Assembly: GCA_024509875.1 (NCBI GenBank) | Contig: JAMPIV010015294.1 | Location: forward strand, 248,001 to 312,000 | Direction: 5' to 3' | Origin: Oreohelix idahoensis | Taxonomy: Eukaryota > Mollusca > Gastropoda > Stylommatophora > Oreohelicidae | Length of the DNA stretch: 64,000 nt | Shown here: piece after piece, positions 55,051 to 64,000 of the stretch | Layout of the letters: each line of letters starts with the position of its first letter | How positions within the stretch are numbered: position 1 is the first letter of the stretch | Translations under genes and position numbers: made by a program | Notes under the pieces: generated by a model | Told to the model about the DNA's origin: nothing | The model's input: only the letters and a program-made list of their open reading frames with translations | Database searches by the model: none

Positions 55051-55805
55051 CTGGAGGAAGAGCCAAAAAAAAAAAAAAGGGAAGAACAAATTTTTTGGAT
55101 TGATCATAAGCCAGATATTTTGCTAAAAAAAAAAAAAAAAAAAAAAAAAAGCCAAATTTCGGACTGATAGAAAGTTAACCAATTGGCTTGTAAACAAAAT
55201 AAAGATGACAAATTTTGGATTGATCATAAACCAGCTCATTTGACCATGTTTAAAAAAAAGTTTCTAACATAATTACACTTATTATTTCTATCACGACGTA
55301 GTTTGATTCTTCTTAGGTGCTTTCTGCATGGAACGATCTTCACCTACATCTTAGTGTGTATGTGATTGACAGCTATGGTACCAATCTATACAACTTACTA
55401 AATGGCTCGTATATGAATCTAACAGCACACACACACATCTAATGATATAACAGCAAACAAACTGAAGATACACAGGGCTCAGTCCCAAACAATTTAATGT
55501 ACAATTTCATCCATTAGACAAAACGGACGATACGTCCAGCCAAAACGAAAACAGCAACCACAATGCCGTAACAGCTGGCATCCCTTTTTTTTTTTTTTTT
55601 AGCCACACTGACCAATCCACAACCAGATCGCTGGTCTAATGCACCCGTGAACTACAGTTCACTGAAAAACACCTGTCTACGCCGATCCTGCCCAAAATGC
55701 TCCCTGCAAAGCAGGGTGGCTCACGGTTGTCATAAGACATACCATGACAATTACCATTTACGCTCACTATAAAGCATGCAGCCACCACTGCTACTGGTCC
55801 CTTAG
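55051..55805. other. Intron; poly(A) runs and a diverged direct repeat
   Basis: A-runs at about 55066-55080 and 55125-55150. ACAAATTTTTTGGATTGATC at about 55085 recurs as ACAAATTTTGGATTGATCAT at about 55209. T-run at about 55585-55600. No coding content seen. Confidence 0.6.
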
Positions 55806-55954
55806 TGTCTTTTAAAAGATGTCATTAATCTATAACAAATACTGTCTTTTAAAAGATGTCATTAATCTATAACAAATACTGTCTTCTAAAAGATGTCATT
55901 AATCTATAACAAATACTGTCTTCTAAAAGATGTCATTAATCTATAACAAATACT
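55806..55954. repeat. Tandem repeat, 37-bp unit, 4 copies, target of element 2
   Basis: Unit TGTCTTTTAAAAGATGTCAT plus TAATCTATAACAAATAC. Array sequence (GTCTTCTAAAAGGTG, diverging) resumes at 63501 beyond the LTR element, so element 2 inserted in or at the edge of this array. Confidence 0.88.
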
Positions 55955-55959
55955 GTCTT

Positions 55960-56538
55960 TGTCATGAACGGTTTATAGAATGAATGTCAGTACTCATGCT
56001 CCGGTGGGAACTAGATATGTTTATGTAAGTTGCGAGTTGAAGTGAGTGAATGTTAAGTTTGACTGCGGGCATGAATGCATTAGTAGCAGTAAGCGCTAAT
56101 GTCGAGTTCACGGGCATGGCTGAGTTGTTGTGAACGAAGTGGTGGTGAAGACTGGTCAGGTGTGAAAAGGGTCATGGGTAAAAAGGTCATTCAAGACAGA
56201 GATTAGAGCGAGGAGAGATTACGTGGAGAGTGAAGGCGAAATGGTTGAAGAAAAATAGGAAATACATTAAGATATTGTGAAATTCGTTCCATGAGATGCT
56301 GTTCTAATTATGCACATCATACGTTGTGCTTTTCTTATGTGATGATTTATGGCCAAAGCGGCAGTCTGCCTGTGTTATTGTGTTATACTCAAGTTTGTGA
56401 CATAAAGTCGTCGGATATCGTATCTACGTGTTGGAGTTTAGTGAATTAACAATTAGCTGTGAAAAACGAGCCATGTTTGTCGCTCCATGTGTAGGTAATA
56501 CATATTTGTCAATGTGTACACACAGCAAGCACTTGACA
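55960..56538 (+). repeat. 5' LTR of gypsy element 2
   Basis: Starts TGTCATGAACGG, ends GCAAGCACTTGACA; the terminal TGTCA and TGACA are an inverted pair. Matches 62922-63500. Confidence 0.95.
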
Positions 56539-56542
56539 ATTT

Positions 56543-56554
56543 TGGGGGACTCGT
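56543..56554 (+). promoter_or_regulatory. Probable primer-binding site
   Basis: TGGGGGACTCGT, four bases after the LTR. Like the site of element 1 but with one extra A, so the primer tRNA is uncertain (tRNA-Pro-like). Confidence 0.55.
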
Positions 56555-57788
56555 AAGTGGAAGAGAGGACCCACCCCTAATTTTCTGCAGAATTTTTGAC
56601 AATTTCGCCTTCTCATGAATTGTTGTTGAAAAATTACATCAAGCGGAACAGAGAACTAGGCCTATTTGTTTGAATCAGGTCACAAGAACTTAATGTGCAA
56701 AACTGAAAGGGTATAGCTGCAGAAGGACTGAATATTTTATAGCGAAGAATAGTTTAATCACTGGCGGAGAGGCGAAGGGACAGTTTTGACGAAATCGACA
56801 GTGTTATTTTGGAAAGTAGCACGAAGAATGAAAAGGCGGTAATCAGTCTTGTTTACCTCGGCGCACTGATATTATGTTATTCCGCCCCGTGATGAGTGTG
56901 CTGATCTGTCGTCAATTTATCTGTGCTGTGTAGTTCGGCATGACTGTTGACACGAAAAATCGTCTGCTGGGTCTTGTAATGGAATAACAAGGCCATTGTG
57001 TTGCGGTGATCGGCTGAAATCGTAACATCTTGCCTGGAGATGGTGTAAGCAGTGAGAGAGGCATTTTCCTTTGCTACCCTTTGCACCAGTAGTGAAGAAG
57101 ATCCGGTTCACCGTACTGAGAGCTGATGTGCACGTAGGAGCTGATTTTGATATTTGACTGTGCTGTGTTACGACGTGAAGCGTGTTGTTTGTGGTGTCCA
57201 TCATTGAGCTGTAACACCGGGACTCCAAGCCTGCGCCTATCTCAAGTGGAGCAGCGGACACAGGATATTGTTAAGTTAAGTTTATTATTAATTTTGTTAA
57301 TTTCCAGTCTTCTGTTATTTATTTCCTTCCTTGAACTAATAGTTTACTTGACTTGTGCGTCTGTATATTTTCTATGATGTTTTTATATATATATAGGCTA
57401 TACTTCTTTTAATTAATTTATTTGGTTATTTATTTCAGTGTTTTGTTTTTGTTTCCTTGATAGCGTCGTGTGTTCTGTGATTATCATTTCAATCATCATC
57501 ATACCATTTGTGTTAACATAAGCAGACACATTTTATTTTGGTCTATTACAGTTTGTAATGCCTACAGACTGATACAAGAGATTAACCCAGTGTGTAGACC
57601 CAGTGTGAAGAGTTGTTCAAAATCTGTTGTGTATGACTGACGTTCTTCATAGGTGAAGGGGTATCCATTATAGTTTTCCAGACACCATTTGACATATCAG
57701 GTGGTATACATTTTTTTCTCTCTCTCCTTAATTGTTTTTTGGTTGCATCATTTTTTTCATAGTTATCATAGTTGATACATATTACAGG
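56555..57788 (+). other. Leader of gypsy element 2
   Basis: 1.2 kb without a supportable ORF; T-rich near the gag start. Confidence 0.6.
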
Positions 57789-60700
57789 ATGACTAGCCTC
57801 TTGGATTTTATCACCAAAGGAGAAGCACTTGGTAAATCAGGGGATGAACTTGAATTATGGGCTGAGACTAAATTTGCGGATGCTGAGGAACGGAGAGTAC
57901 GCAATGAGGAAAGAGATCTTAGGAAGTTAGAAATTGAGGCTGAAAGGGAAGCAAAGAAAGAAGAAACAAGGAAAGCTGAAATTGAGGCTAAAATGGAAGC
58001 AAGGAAAGCTGAAATTGAGGCTGAAAGGGAAGCAAAGAAGGAAGAGACAAGGAAAGCTGAAATTCAAGCGGATAAAGAAATTACTTTGAAGAAACTGGAA
58101 CATGAGGCTGCTAGTTCTAGACCAGCTACTAAGGAGTCTACTCGTCCTTTCAAGCTGCGACTCCCATCCTTTGTTGAGGGCGTCGATATGATGGACGTGT
58201 ATCTAGAAAGATTTCAACAAGAAGCAGTATCTTGGAAGGTTAAAAAAGAAGATTGGCCATCTCTGCTCAATAATTTGTTAACCGGAAGAAGTTTACAATG
58301 TGTCTTTGCTTTGCCAGTAGAGGATCACATGAATTATGACACAGTGAAAGAGACACTGCTTCGAAGATTTAGACTGACAGCTCAAGGGTACCGTGAAAGA
58401 TTTAAGGAGGCTATTCCTACAACAAGCAATGACTTTAGTGAGTTTGTTGCGGAAATCAAATTGCTGTTCAATAGGTGGATTGAACTATCAGGTATTGTGA
58501 AGGATTTTGATGGGCTAACCGACCTTATGCTACAGGACAAGGTTCTATCGTCTTGCAATCCAGAGTTAGTGGCTTTTCTACAAGAGCGAAAGCCAAAAGA
58601 TATAAATATTATGTCAGAGCTAGGACAGCAGTATGTCAATGCGCACCTGGGAAAACCGATTCACAAGCAGATAGTTGCTGAGACCTTTCCAGTTTGTGTG
58701 GCTCAGGATAAAACTGAAAAGAAGCCATACATACATCCTCGGGCTCGCAGCTTAGACAGGTATGTTGATAAAGATGGTGGAAATAGAAGATGGAACGGGG
58801 ACAGAAGATATTCTCCTAAGAGACAGTACCCGTCGTTTGGGTCAGGCTACAGTAGAAGGGGTTGTTATAAGTGTGGCTCAAGGCGTCATCTATCTTATCA
58901 GTGTGGGAGGGACCCAGAGAGGTGTCCCTTTAACCCACAAAGAAGTCCATATGCCAGCCCAAAGAAAAATTATAATGGCAGTCCAAAGAGAAGCTCTTAC
59001 AAGCGCCAAGAGACGGATTCCAACTGCCCCAATTGTAATGAGAGAAGAAACAGTCGAAAAGAGAGCCCAAAGGAAAACACTGAGCATGCAAATTCAGCTA
59101 CTGTACTTGATACATTTAATAGCGAGGAGTGTGAGGGGTGCAGACCATTGTTCGAGCCTGATGGCAAGCCTATTTTAATATGTGGACACACTTTGCCTTG
59201 CCTTTCATCAGTTGATGGGAATGGCACCTTAACTTTACATAAGGGTTTTGTGGAGAATAAACCTGTATCTGTTTTGAGGGACACGGGCTGTACAACCATT
59301 GGCATTAGGAAGACATTGGTTAAGGATACGTATTATATTGGAAAGATGGCCAAATGCATTACATTTGGTGGTAATGTCGAGTACTATCCATTGGCGATTG
59401 TGCAGATCGACACCCCTTTCTTGTCGGGTAGAGTTCGAGTATGCGTCCTTGACTCTCCTGTCACTGATCTCATTATTGGAAATGTTAATGGGGTTCATGA
59501 TTGCACCAGTCAGGATATTGAGGAGTGGGAAAATGGGCATGATTTGTTTGCTAACGCAGTAATGACGAGAGCTCAGACAAAGGCTGATGATGCAAATATG
59601 ATGATATCGCAACCAAGTAATATCCCTGGGGTGCCTACGGTTGCTGGAATAACAGCATCAGATTTTGTAGACATACAGAGGAAAGACATTTCACTTCTGC
59701 CTTTGTTTCAGTTGGCTGAGTCCAAGAACATACGGCATACCAAGTCTGCTCGATACTGGTTTGAGGTTAGGAACTCCATTCTAATCAGATGCTTTGCAGA
59801 GCAACATTCAGTCATTACACAAGTGGTTATTCCAGTGGAACTGAAAAATACAGTGTTAAGGACAGCACATGATATCCCTTTTGCAGGTCACATGGGTATT
59901 GCAAGAACTCGCTGTAGAGTGTTGTCCCAGTTTTACTGGCGTGGATACAATAAGGATGTGAAGGTTTACTGTCGGTCGTGTAAAGTGTGTCAGAAGACAA
60001 GCCAGAAAGGAAGGACTCCCAAGGCACCATTAGTAGCAACAGATTTGGCATTTCGCCCTTTTCAGAAGGTTGCAATAGACATTATTGGGCCCCTTCCAGT
60101 TATGTCTGATCGGGGGTATAGATTTATTCTAACATTGGTTGATCTATGTACAAGGTGGCCTGAAGCATTGCCAATGAAATCCATCACATCAAAGGATATA
60201 GCAGAGGCTCTAATGAGCTTATTTAGCAGATTAGGATTTCCTGAAGAGATTTTGTCTGACAGGGGCCGGCAATTCATTTCAGAAGAGATGAAACACATAT
60301 CTAAACTGTTAGACATAGCCCAAGTGTTCACCACCCCGTATCATCCTCAGAGCAACGGGGTCTGCGAGCGGTTCAATGGGACACTGAAAAGAATGCTAGG
60401 TAAGGTTACAGGAGATTTTCCACAGTTGTGGGATAGATACCTACCGGGAGTTTTGTTTGCATACAGGGAGATGCCACAAGAGAGCACAGGATTCTCACCG
60501 TTTGAGCTAGTATTTGGCGCAAATCCTCGGGGTCCAATGAAAATTTTGAGAGACTTACTGACCGGGAATTACGCTGATGATAGCGTTAGGTCAAGTTATG
60601 AGTATGTCATTGACTTGCGAGAACGCATAATTACATCGTGTTCGATAGCACGTGAGGCATTACAGACATCGGGTGCAAGGTATAGAGCATACGCCAATAG

Positions 60701-61199
60701 GAATAGCAAACTTGTATCCCTCAGTCCTGGCAGCGAGGTATGGTTGTTGCTACCTACCAAAGAAAATCACCTGCTAGTGAGCTGGCAAGGTCCATTTCAA
60801 GTAAAGAAACAGATTACCGATGTGGATTATCTGATATTAGTCCGAGGGAAGGAGAAGATTTTCCATATTAATATGCTAAAACCATATGTAGTACGTCCAA
60901 CTGAACTGGAACCAGTTGTGAACGCTGTTCTTGATAGTACAGTTACTGTAGCTAGTGCAGCAGTCATCGAGGAAGATGGAGAGAAAGGAGAGGAGGTCAA
61001 TCTCCAGATCCCACTATTGCCATTGGTTGCCTCGGAGTCATGGAGAGATGTAGAGGTCTCTGCATCTCTCCCACAGCATCAGAGGAAACAGGTGAAGTCA
61101 CTGCTGTGCGAATTTCAAGATGTGCTCACAGATATTCCTGGAAGAACTGATTTAGTTGAGCATGATATTAAACTGACCTATGGAGAGCCCATCCGATGA
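57789..61199 (+). CDS. Gag-protease-integrase polyprotein of gypsy element 2
   Basis: The ATG at 57789 is chosen because MTSLLDFITKGEALG aligns with the starts of the other three gags; the frame is open further upstream to 57732. 1136 residues: charged coiled coil (about 25-115), capsid-like part (RLPSFVEGVDMMDVYLERF, about 120), CCHC knuckle CYKCGSRRHLSYQC (about 358-372), aspartic protease LRDTGCTTIGI (about 497), integrase zinc-binding HDIPFAGHMG to CRSCKVC (about 690-735), DDE core with AIDIIGPL, LSDRGRQF and NGVCERFNG (D about 763, D about 821, E about 858), GPF module WQGPFQV (about 1000), and the beginning of the RT (VLTDIPGRTDL). Integrase inserts the cDNA; protease cuts the polyprotein. 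Integrase preceding RT is the reverse of the usual Ty3/gypsy order. The TGA at 61197 falls inside the RT. Confidence 0.93.
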   Translation: MTSLLDFITKGEALGKSGDELELWAETKFADAEERRVRNEERDLRKLEIEAEREAKKEETRKAEIEAKMEARKAEIEAEREAKKEETRKAEIQADKEITLKKLEHEAASSRPATKESTRPFKLRLPSFVEGVDMMDVYLERFQQEAVSWKVKKEDWPSLLNNLLTGRSLQCVFALPVEDHMNYDTVKETLLRRFRLTAQGYRERFKEAIPTTSNDFSEFVAEIKLLFNRWIELSGIVKDFDGLTDLMLQDKVLSSCNPELVAFLQERKPKDINIMSELGQQYVNAHLGKPIHKQIVAETFPVCVAQDKTEKKPYIHPRARSLDRYVDKDGGNRRWNGDRRYSPKRQYPSFGSGYSRRGCYKCGSRRHLSYQCGRDPERCPFNPQRSPYASPKKNYNGSPKRSSYKRQETDSNCPNCNERRNSRKESPKENTEHANSATVLDTFNSEECEGCRPLFEPDGKPILICGHTLPCLSSVDGNGTLTLHKGFVENKPVSVLRDTGCTTIGIRKTLVKDTYYIGKMAKCITFGGNVEYYPLAIVQIDTPFLSGRVRVCVLDSPVTDLIIGNVNGVHDCTSQDIEEWENGHDLFANAVMTRAQTKADDANMMISQPSNIPGVPTVAGITASDFVDIQRKDISLLPLFQLAESKNIRHTKSARYWFEVRNSILIRCFAEQHSVITQVVIPVELKNTVLRTAHDIPFAGHMGIARTRCRVLSQFYWRGYNKDVKVYCRSCKVCQKTSQKGRTPKAPLVATDLAFRPFQKVAIDIIGPLPVMSDRGYRFILTLVDLCTRWPEALPMKSITSKDIAEALMSLFSRLGFPEEILSDRGRQFISEEMKHISKLLDIAQVFTTPYHPQSNGVCERFNGTLKRMLGKVTGDFPQLWDRYLPGVLFAYREMPQESTGFSPFELVFGANPRGPMKILRDLLTGNYADDSVRSSYEYVIDLRERIITSCSIAREALQTSGARYRAYANRNSKLVSLSPGSEVWLLLPTKENHLLVSWQGPFQVKKQITDVDYLILVRGKEKIFHINMLKPYVVRPTELEPVVNAVLDSTVTVASAAVIEEDGEKGEEVNLQIPLLPLVASESWRDVEVSASLPQHQRKQVKSLLCEFQDVLTDIPGRTDLVEHDIKLTYGEPIR

Positions 61200-62437
61200 G
61201 ACCATATCCTATTCCACTACATTATACTTCTGCTGTTGAAAAAGAAGTGAATGATATGTTACGCTTAGGTGTTATCTCCCCATCTGAATCATCATACTCA
61301 TTTCCCATGGTCATCGTGCGGAAGAAGGATAAATCCCTACGGATATGTATAGACTTCCGCCGCTTGAATAGTGTCACAGTGATAGATGCGGAACCTATGC
61401 CCAACCAAGAGGTCCTCCTATCCCAAATAGCGGGGGCAAAGTATTTTACCAAACTAGACTTATCGAGGGGGTATTGGCAAATTCCCTTAGCAGAAGGCGC
61501 TAGGCCACTTACAGCATTTTGTACCCCTCAGGGTCTTTTCCAGTTTAATTATATGTGCTTTGGACTGGTGAATGCCCCTGCAACTTTTGTGAGAATGATG
61601 AGAATGCTTTTGAGGGGACAGAAGGATGTTATCACATATATTGATGACATCTGTTTGTTTCATGACACGTGGGATGAACATGTAGAGGGATTGAAGTCAC
61701 TGTTATCATGCCTTCGGGTGCATCACCTTACAGCAAGACCCAGTAAGATTAAGGTGGGGTTTCAGGAGTTAACGTTTCTGGGGTATGTGGTAGGACAGGG
61801 TGTTTTAAAACCAGTTGATCAGACAGTTGGAAGAATTTTGAATTTGCAACCTCCAAAAACAAAGAAACAAGTACGGAGTTTACTCGGTCTGATAAATTTT
61901 TATCATAAATTTATCCCCAGGTTCTCTTCATTGTCGACAGCTCTAACATCACTCACTAAAAAGGGCACGCCAAACAGAGTGGTCTGGACTGAAGAGTGTG
62001 ATAGAGCACTGAGGAACATCAAAGCTGTATTCTCCAGCGAGCCCATTCTTCTACTGCCAGATTTGGCTAAGCCCTTTGTACTGAGGACTGATGCTTCTGC
62101 AGTGGGCATTGGTGCGTGTCTGATGCAAGAACATGATGGGTTTCTACATCCTGTCATGTATGTCAGCAGGAAGTTGCTTCCGGCTGAAACGCGATATGCC
62201 ACTATAGAGAGAGAGTGTTTAGCCATTATTTGGGCTGTTTCCAAACTCTCTAGGTATTTGTTAGGATCTCATTTTGTACTGGAAACGGACCATTGTCCTT
62301 TGACTTTTCTTAAGTCATCTAGATCACCAAATTCACGTTTGACAAGGTGGTCGTTGTTGTTACAACAGTACAACTTCACTGTTTTTCCTATTCAGGGTAA
62401 ATTAAATGTTCTTGCAGATTCGTTATCTAGATTATGA
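61196..62437 (+). CDS. RT-RNase H part of gypsy element 2 pol
   Basis: Open frame of 413 codons whose first ATG overlaps the preceding TGA as ATGA (61196-61199). RT: FPMVIVRKKDKSLRICIDFR, FTKLDLSRGYWQIPL, FGLVNAPATFVRM, catalytic ITYIDDICLF (about residue 148), FLGYVVGQGVLKP. RNase H: VLRTDASAVGIGACLMQ, ERECLAIIWAVSKL, LETDHCPLTFL, LNVLADSLSRL to the stop. In element 1 the same junction is one continuous frame, so the overlap here is more probably a one-nucleotide frameshift in this copy than a programmed junction; both readings remain possible. Confidence 0.93.
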   Translation: MRPYPIPLHYTSAVEKEVNDMLRLGVISPSESSYSFPMVIVRKKDKSLRICIDFRRLNSVTVIDAEPMPNQEVLLSQIAGAKYFTKLDLSRGYWQIPLAEGARPLTAFCTPQGLFQFNYMCFGLVNAPATFVRMMRMLLRGQKDVITYIDDICLFHDTWDEHVEGLKSLLSCLRVHHLTARPSKIKVGFQELTFLGYVVGQGVLKPVDQTVGRILNLQPPKTKKQVRSLLGLINFYHKFIPRFSSLSTALTSLTKKGTPNRVVWTEECDRALRNIKAVFSSEPILLLPDLAKPFVLRTDASAVGIGACLMQEHDGFLHPVMYVSRKLLPAETRYATIERECLAIIWAVSKLSRYLLGSHFVLETDHCPLTFLKSSRSPNSRLTRWSLLLQQYNFTVFPIQGKLNVLADSLSRL

Positions 62438-62904
62438 ACACTTGCTTGTAGTAAATGGGTGTGTTTTTTTTTTAACCACCATTTCTATGTAGTATTTGAT
62501 ACTTGTACATGAGTAATGTTTTGTCAACTGGATTCTGCATGATTTTTGTATAAGCTAAGTTCTTATCATATGTTGTGTATCCAGTACAGGGTTATAGAAC
62601 AGATATTCTCCGGTATAGGAGAATTTGGTGAAATTGATGTAATGTATCACCTTTAATTTTGTGTGTAATTAGAGATGCATGATTTTTGCCATATGGTTGC
62701 TGTTGTATTTTTTAGCAACTCGGTTCTATTGTAATTTATTTTATTTTATTTTTGTGTTCTTCAGAATGTTATTATTGATTATTTGTAGATGGCATATTTT
62801 CACACTGATGCTATAGATTTTGCCCACATATGTAATCAGAGGTTTTGGATGGTTGGTTTCCTGATATCTACCACCCATCCAGTGAAAAACTATGTTTTTC
62901 ACTT

Positions 62905-62921
62905 GGAGAGGGAGGGGTGGA
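62905..62921 (+). promoter_or_regulatory. Polypurine tract
   Basis: GGAGAGGGAGGGGTGGA directly before the 3' LTR, the expected site for plus-strand DNA priming. The 470 bp between the RNase H stop (62437) and this tract contain no recognisable gene (no env). Confidence 0.85.
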
Positions 62922-63500
62922 TGTCACGAACGGTTTATAGAATGAATGTCAGTACTCATGCTCCGGTGGGAACTAGATATGTTTATGTAAGTTGCGAGTT
63001 GAAGTAAGTGAATGTTAAGTTTGACTGCGGGCATGAATGCATTAGTAGCAGTAAGCGCTAATGTAGAGTTCACGGGCATGGCTGAGTTGTTGTGAACGAA
63101 GTGGTGGTGAAGACTGGTCAGGTGTGAAAAGGGTCATGGGTAAAAAGGTCATTCGAGACAGAGATTAGAGCGAGGAGAGATTACGTGGAGAGTGAAGGCG
63201 AAATGGTTGAAGAAAAATAGGAAATATATTAAGATATTGTGAAATTCGTTCCATGAGATGCTGTTCTAATTATGCACATCATACGTTGTGCTTTTCTTAT
63301 GTGATGATTTATGGCCAAAGCGGCAGTCTGCCTGTGTTATTGTGTTATACTCAAGTTTGTGACATAAAGTCGTCGGATATCGTATCTACGTGTTGGAGTT
63401 TAGTGAATTAACAATTAGCTGTGAAAAACGAGCCATGTTTGTCGCTCCATGTGTAGGTAATACATATTTGTCAATGTGTACACACAGCAAGCACTTGACA
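62922..63500 (+). repeat. 3' LTR of gypsy element 2
   Basis: 579 bp, TGTCACGAACGG to ACTTGACA, followed by the GTCTT duplication. Confidence 0.95.
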
Positions 63501-63749
63501 GTCTTCTAAAAGGTGATTAGTCTATCCAATAATAGTTTCTGAAAAAAGATGTGATCATCTACCCACCAATACAGACTTTAGAAACATGTGATTAATTAAC
63601 CCAATAATATTCTCTGCTGTTAAAATTTGATTAGTTTACCCCACAATACTGTCTCCACGTGATGTAACACAATTATCAGTTGTAAGACTTCAACAATGTA
63701 AATGTGAAGACATTCTCTGAGATCAAACTGATTGGCTGTCTTCACTCAC

Positions 63750-63878
63750 CTCATATCAGCAGAACCATCATGTCTAATTGGCAGGCCAGACCCCTCCTCT
63801 GATCTAGAAGATCCCAGACGGTCAGTCAGAGCTGAGTCCTTGCTCATGTTCACTTCTGAATAAGGACATCCGAATGCA
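63750..63878 (-). CDS. L3MBTL: L3MBTL-like protein, exon upstream of the C2HC exon
   Basis: Acceptor CTCATTTCAG (ends at 63879) and donor ATGAGGTGAGTGA (exon ends at 63750). 129 nt: one nucleotide from the previous codon, 42 codons, two left over, in phase with the next exon (AG+A). Reads AFGCPYSEVNMSKDSALTDR then LGSSRSEEGSGLPIRHDG. AFGCPYS is the last Cys of a further C2HC finger begun in an exon outside the window, so the protein has at least two such fingers. The rest is a Ser/Glu-rich linker. Upstream exons, which should carry the MBT repeats, lie beyond 64000. Confidence 0.88.
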
Positions 63879-64000
63879 CTGAAATGAGAAAACAAACTCT
63901 AAATGCCTGTAACAATCAAGGAATAAGTGACTAAATTTTGTTTTGGTCTTTTCAGTCTACAAGAACTTATTTGATATTTAAGTTAATTTTCAAACCAGTT

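Larger units (their letters stand above)
55960..63500 (+). mobile_element. Ty3/gypsy LTR retrotransposon 2 (Gmr1-like order), nearly intact
   Basis: 7541 bp. Five-bp duplication GTCTT at 55955-55959 and 63501-63505. LTRs of 579 bp with about five differences by eye. Gag-protease-integrase in one frame, RT-RNase H in the next. Fills most of the 8.7-kb intron between the exons at 54883 and 63750, antisense to the host gene. Confidence 0.95.

Overview
Eukaryotic, animal, intron-rich DNA. The only host gene I can support is on the minus strand: five exons of a lethal(3)malignant-brain-tumor-like (L3MBTL-type) Polycomb-group protein at 63750-63878, 54883-55050, 31808-31869, 14872-15110 and 11277-11408. 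They encode, in order, the end of one C2HC finger, a complete C2HC (MYT1-type) finger, a short linker (62-nt exon), the first half of a SAM domain, and the second half of the SAM domain with the stop codon. All splice phases agree. The upstream exons (MBT repeats) lie beyond position 64000. The four introns are about 8.7, 23.0, 16.7 and 3.5 kb and hold almost everything else. The mix of elements (C2HC/SAM gene, Ty3/gypsy with integrase before RT, RTE-like and RNase H-bearing LINEs, tRNA-type SINE, abundant 30-70 bp minisatellites) fits an invertebrate, most likely a mollusc or other lophotrochozoan; that is inference. || Left part (1-11 kb, downstream of the gene): a gypsy Gag running off the window on the minus strand, an RTE-like LINE (4.0-6.5 kb), a 32-bp tandem repeat, a palindromic mariner (8.4-10.05 kb) and a LINE tail. 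|| 11-32 kb: last exon; an intron holding a piggyBac element (11986-14220, TTAA duplicated) inside an older repeat; a LINE deletion derivative; SAM exon; a 38-bp minisatellite split by the same older repeat (15.3-18.0 kb); an RNase H LINE fragment; another LINE tail; a pogo/Tigger element (21898-24265) sitting in a decayed gypsy (24.27-27.64 kb) that also holds a SINE with a 9-bp duplication; more repeats; the 62-nt exon. || 32-46 kb: a 7.1-kb element with 331-bp, nearly identical terminal inverted repeats flanked by TA (32428-39536), carrying one 599-codon ORF with a DEK_C-like domain and no recognisable transposase. This is the most novel object here. Then LINE fragments, a large 53/55-bp array (41.5-42.5 kb), and an RNase H LINE (43.0-45.9 kb) interrupted by a 231-bp TTAA-flanked MITE. 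|| 46-64 kb: two complete, young LTR retrotransposons, 46395-54423 (LTR 484 bp, duplication CCGAG, several broken frames) and 55960-63500 (LTR 579 bp, duplication GTCTT, one frame break). Both have the unusual order gag-protease-integrase-RT-RNase H (Gmr1-like). The first is inserted in a LINE fragment, the second in a 37-bp tandem array; both lie in introns of the L3MBTL-like gene.
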